This document shows, piece by piece, positions 60,801 to 64,000 of a DNA stretch of 64,000 nt (positions within the stretch are counted from its first letter, which is position 1; each line of letters opens with the position of its first letter). The stretch is from assembly GCA_022702705.1 (NCBI GenBank), contig CM040439.1, forward strand, positions 26,936,345-27,000,344, in the 5' to 3' direction. Below the pieces are notes generated by a model. It was not told the DNA's origin and searched no databases. It saw only the letters and a list, made by a program, of their open reading frames with translations. Source of the stretch: Papilionanthe hookeriana x Papilionanthe teres (taxonomy: Eukaryota > Streptophyta > Magnoliopsida > Asparagales > Orchidaceae). The position numbers and the translations under genes were made by a program.

Positions 60801-62256
60801 TTGAAGATCGTTAAGTAGTCTAACATTGATTCGAAAACAATAGGATGTAACAATTATGAATTAGTAAATAGTTCAAATTAATATTTAATTTTTTTAATGT
60901 TTGGCTGTATTTAAGTTAAATCTATAGGCCAAATCAATCAACATGTCTCTCTCTAATTTTGACTGCCACTATAGGTACATCAACCCTTTCACAGATATAT
61001 TTGTTTCGTATTTTGTTCCCAACTATAAAGCCAATCATAAACCTAAGCATTCACCTCTCCGCAAATTTTTACTAGATTAATTTCACAGCTCTAAATATAT
61101 TCTGAGAAGGAAATGCTTCATATGATGTAAGAGTATTAACTGTTTTCTCCAATGAGAAATCTAATTTACATTGCCAAAATAAAAAAATTCATTTCAAAAT
61201 CTAACTTTCATGATTAAATTAATTTATTTTTAATTAAAACTTAGAAAATAAAATTTTTATGTTGAATTTAGTTAATTTTATATTTGTTTACCTTTAGCAT
61301 TCAAGCTGCTTTATATAATTTTATTTTAATTTTCTTAACTTTATTTAATTTGTTATATAGTTTTTAAATTTAAATTTAATTAATTTAACTTTTTATATAA
61401 TTTTTTTAGCATATTTCTAATTTTATTTTATGTTCAACTTGAAGCAAATAAAAATTATAACCCGCCTAAAATTCTAGCATAAGAAAGTGTCTAGACGCCA
61501 AATTTAATTGAGTTTAGACTTAATTTGATTCGAATAAGCTCATTTGACCCTAATGGGTCAAATTGGATCAAGATCTAATTGAGATTAGATTTAGCTTAGA
61601 TTGGGTCAAGTGTCCCATGGAGGGTTCCAAGTGTTGATAGAGTGATCTAAGTTCAATTAAATCCATCTCTCTAAGAACATTTTTTGAGTTTATAGTTCAA
61701 ATAACTCTTAATTAGGGTCAATGTATTTGACCAAGCCTTTTAAGTTTGCTTGGATGACTCCAAATGTCATCTGACACTCATTAATTTCATTTCAAACAAA
61801 CATAGAATATATACCAATGATATGGAGTTAATTTGATCACATAACTACTCAGTATGTTGTTTGGTCAAACAAAATGATATGAAGTTAATGGCCTTGAATT
61901 GACTCGAGAATGATACTTACTGATCCTTGGGCATGTTAGAACCATAAGTATTCAAAATCTTGAGATAAATCAATATTTGATTTTGATGGACCTCTTAGGG
62001 TCACCGAGGGCCGACTTAGTCAACTATGGTCGCCAAAGTCTTTCTGACTCAAAGAAAAGTCCAAGGGATGTTTTAGGGTCACTGAAATAAATCCCATGAA
62101 ATTGCATTTAATTTGAGCTCATTAGCCCCAAGGGTCTTATAAGGTGACCTAAACTTAGACTTGGGCATAAAAGGGGTCTTATTATTTTTATTGAACTTCC
62201 ATGGTTTAAGCTTGATCCTATTCTTAACTCCCTATCTTCTTCCAATAGGATAGAGG
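60800..62256. other. AT-rich spacer between the CACTA region and gene 7
   Basis: No open frame or domain. A palindrome TGACCCTAATGGGTCA lies near 61546. The phrases near 61560-61620 and 61980-62110 read like decayed retrotransposon DNA, but I cannot assign a class. Confidence 0.35.
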
Positions 62257-62320
62257 TTAATATAAGTTAACTTGAACCCAAAGAGCGAAGAGTTTAATAT
62301 GAGTTAACTTGAACCCAAAG
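62257..62320 (+). repeat. Two tandem copies of a 37-base unit
   Basis: ttaatataagttaacttgaacccaaag and ttaatatgagttaacttgaacccaaag-type units start at 62257 and 62294. Confidence 0.85.
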
Positions 62321-62368
62321 TAATGGAGAGTCTCAACAGTTAAGGGGAAAGCTACTAATATGTATGTG

Positions 62369-62538
62369 GAAAAATTATTCCGTCTGGAGTCCGGACGCAG
62401 AGCTGTTTCCAGACGATGGCTGTGATACAGCGGAGGTCGGAGATCACAGCAGTCGGCTGTATCACAGCCGACCTCCGTTGTATCACAGCTGTCGTCCGGA
62501 CGCAGCTCGCGTCCGAACTCCGTACGGAATAATTTTTC
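62369..62538. mobile_element. Palindromic MITE (170 bases) 3' of gene 7
   Basis: The ends GAAAAATTATTCCGT and ACGGAATAATTTTTC are perfect inverse copies. The arms continue inward for about 75 bases (gagtccggacgc, gctgtgatacagcggaggtcgg against their complements), so the element can fold almost end to end. It is GC-rich in the arms, unlike its surroundings. No certain target duplication. It lies about 245 bases past the gene 7 stop. Confidence 0.85.
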
Positions 62539-62783
62539 ATGCATGTGACCCTTGTTATATAATTCACAACACATGCAAACAATATCAACATATAATTATA
62601 AAAATTAAAATCAATCATTAAAAAAGAAGAAGAAGAAGAGGAAGAGCAAGTTTATTAATAATACAAATGAGAAATACGTAACTTTTTAGTCATAAGATCA
62701 CATGGGATGACTAAAACAATATTTATTAATGCATGCGCGCAGAGTTGGGATAGAAACCACAAAGAAGTGAGCAAAACCAGGAG

Positions 62784-63578
62784 TTAAATATTGGCAAAGG
62801 TAATATTGCGAGTAGTAGCAGAAGGAGGAGGTGCAGAATTCAGGAAGAGAAAGGGCGAATCCTGATATCTAATGCCATAACTCTTAAGCAGAACATAGCA
62901 TCCTTTCACGTCTCCACAAGACTTCTGTAAAACATCGTACGAAGCTTCTAAACCTTTGAGGCAGTCCGCTCCTTGGAGATCTGATGTGCACTGCGCCATT
63001 ACATAGATGGTAATTGTCTGGTTGTTATTGACACCACTGCTCTCAATCTTCCCCCACGCAAACTTCCTGTGTTCTCCACCTGATGCCGCCAATACTACTA
63101 CAATAAATAGCTCTTTCAATGCCTTCTTGAACGCCTGCGGATCCTCCATCTTTTCCGTCGATGTCCACAAACCGAGCAGGCTCGAATCGGGCTGCCCAAC
63201 GAAGTTATCTTTGCTGTAGCGAAGAGAGCACTCTTGGTACCAAACGCGTGATTCAGTCTTGTCGGGGCATGTTGTTCGCGTCTCTTGTCCGGCACTGATG
63301 ATGCATGAGGAGCAGTCTTGGCCGTTGATGTCTCCTCGACACTCCGCGGTGCCGTAGACGGTGTCGTTGCCGGAGCCGTAGGTGGAGTTGGCGAAGCCGG
63401 TGGTGGTCGTCTGTGTCACCAGGTCGAGAATGATGCTGTTGATGTTGGCTTCCAAGACGGGGCTGTCGGTGGCGGAGGTGTTTCCACATTCTTTGGCGAT
63501 CAAATTGGCGCCGTGGCTGATGGAAGCAATGGAGAGGAGCAGAAGGAAGAGGAAGGAGAGCTGGGTTGAGGAGGCCAT
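62784..63578 (-). CDS. CRRSP gene 7: divergent secreted protein with two DUF26 domains
   Basis: The 264-residue single-exon protein starts at MASSTQLSF (63578). The frame extends 49 codons further up, but that part is unlike any signal peptide and spans the TATA tract. Signal peptide is about 23 residues (LLLLSIASISHG). Domain 1 is canonical (CRGDINGQDCSSC, then C and C at usual spacing) and has Arg at Gnk2 position 93. In domain 2 the third motif cysteine is Gly (CLKGLEAS) and the last is Tyr (LKSYGIRY). In Gnk2 numbering these are C74 and C99, a disulfide pair. Arg93 and Glu104 are Tyr and Gln there. The linker is longer and unrelated. The tail is APPPSATTRNITFANI. It is a distinct lineage from genes 0-6, 21 kb from gene 6. 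Confidence 0.9.
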   Translation of the reverse strand: MASSTQLSFLFLLLLSIASISHGANLIAKECGNTSATDSPVLEANINSIILDLVTQTTTTGFANSTYGSGNDTVYGTAECRGDINGQDCSSCIISAGQETRTTCPDKTESRVWYQECSLRYSKDNFVGQPDSSLLGLWTSTEKMEDPQAFKKALKELFIVVVLAASGGEHRKFAWGKIESSGVNNNQTITIYVMAQCTSDLQGADCLKGLEASYDVLQKSCGDVKGCYVLLKSYGIRYQDSPFLFLNSAPPPSATTRNITFANI

Positions 63579-63672
63579 GTATAACTTCTCTTCACCTGAT
63601 ATAGTTAGCTTACTATGAATCCAATTAAGCTTTTTCAAGCTTCCTGTGTTGAGATAACAAAGGGAGATAGCC

Positions 63673-63686
63673 ATATATATATATAT
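63673..63686 (-). promoter_or_regulatory. TATA tract of gene 7
   Basis: (AT)7 lies about 95 bases upstream of the chosen ATG, comparable to the TATA positions of genes 4-6. Confidence 0.5.
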
Positions 63687-63856
63687 CGATATTGATGGTG
63701 CTGCTGCCAAATGTTGGCCGGGCAATTAAATAAGAGATTGAATTTGTAATAACGCATTTTTCTCAATTAAGAAATGGGTACGGCAGTTGGACATTAGTGG
63801 CCTGAGGCGTATTTTTGATCCTCTTTCGATCCGGAATAGGTTCGATTCGGAATAGG

Positions 63857-63860
<4 letters not shown>

Positions 63861-63930
<70 letters not shown>
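63861..63930. repeat. (AT)35 microsatellite upstream of gene 7
   Basis: Pure AT tract about 280 bases upstream of the gene 7 ATG, separate from the TATA tract. Confidence 0.95.
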
Positions 63931-63934
<4 letters not shown>

Positions 63935-64000
63935 ACACTAGAATTACTAGCACGAATCTCAAAGACAATGAACAGTAGAGAATAGGAAGCTTCCCTCCAT

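Noticed and set aside
63579..63725. 49-codon N-terminal extension of gene 7
   Set aside because: It runs through the TATA tract and the likely leader, and it would bury the signal peptide. The MASSTQLSF start is the better choice.

Overview
This is nuclear DNA from a flowering plant, AT-rich and dominated by transposons. The evidence is intronless secreted genes with two DUF26 (Gnk2/stress-antifungal) domains, plant LINEs with zinc-knuckle ORF1 and RNase H, Ty1-copia elements, a CACTA end, MITEs and long (TA)n tracts. I cannot name the species.

The host content is one gene family: a head-to-tail, minus-strand array of cysteine-rich repeat secretory protein (CRRSP) genes, numbered 0 to 7 here. 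Gene 0 is cut by the window start (1-70). Gene 1 is at 2960-3727, gene 2 (frameshifted) at 13094-13860, gene 3 at 20242-20994, gene 4 at 30990-31760, gene 5 at 36610-37380, gene 6 at 40584-41339 and gene 7 (divergent) at 62784-63578. Genes 1-3 form one subgroup and 4-6 another. Genes 1 and 2 lie in a roughly 3.7 kb segmental duplication (279-4003 and 10363-14043). Genes 4 and 5 lie in another (from about 23860 and about 35237).

The spacers are filled by mobile DNA. LINE-A (10357 down to 4019) is split by element 1 (5620-10004), a large LTR-like insertion with TG-type ends and a GTCCT target duplication. Relatives are element 2 (from 16136, truncated) and element 3 (45840-57727). LINE-B (24887-30572) sits inside a (TA)n microsatellite and is nearly intact. 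Copia-A (42922-58846, duplication CAAAT) contains element 3 (duplication GGTAT/GGTAC), which contains copia-B (47883-53252, duplication TGAAAT): three nested insertions with boundaries readable by eye. A CACTA end abuts copia-A, palindromic MITEs lie near the gene 2 and gene 3 promoters, and there are SINE-like, RTE-tail, minisatellite and foldback sequences.

The CRRSP proteins should be secreted to the apoplast, where DUF26 proteins act in defence or carbohydrate binding. The copies differ at the Gnk2 mannose-site positions, in cysteine content and in promoter structure (TATA-box microsatellite, MITE-borne CACGTG box), which suggests a diversifying defence cluster. I saw no other host gene, tRNA, rRNA or CRISPR array.
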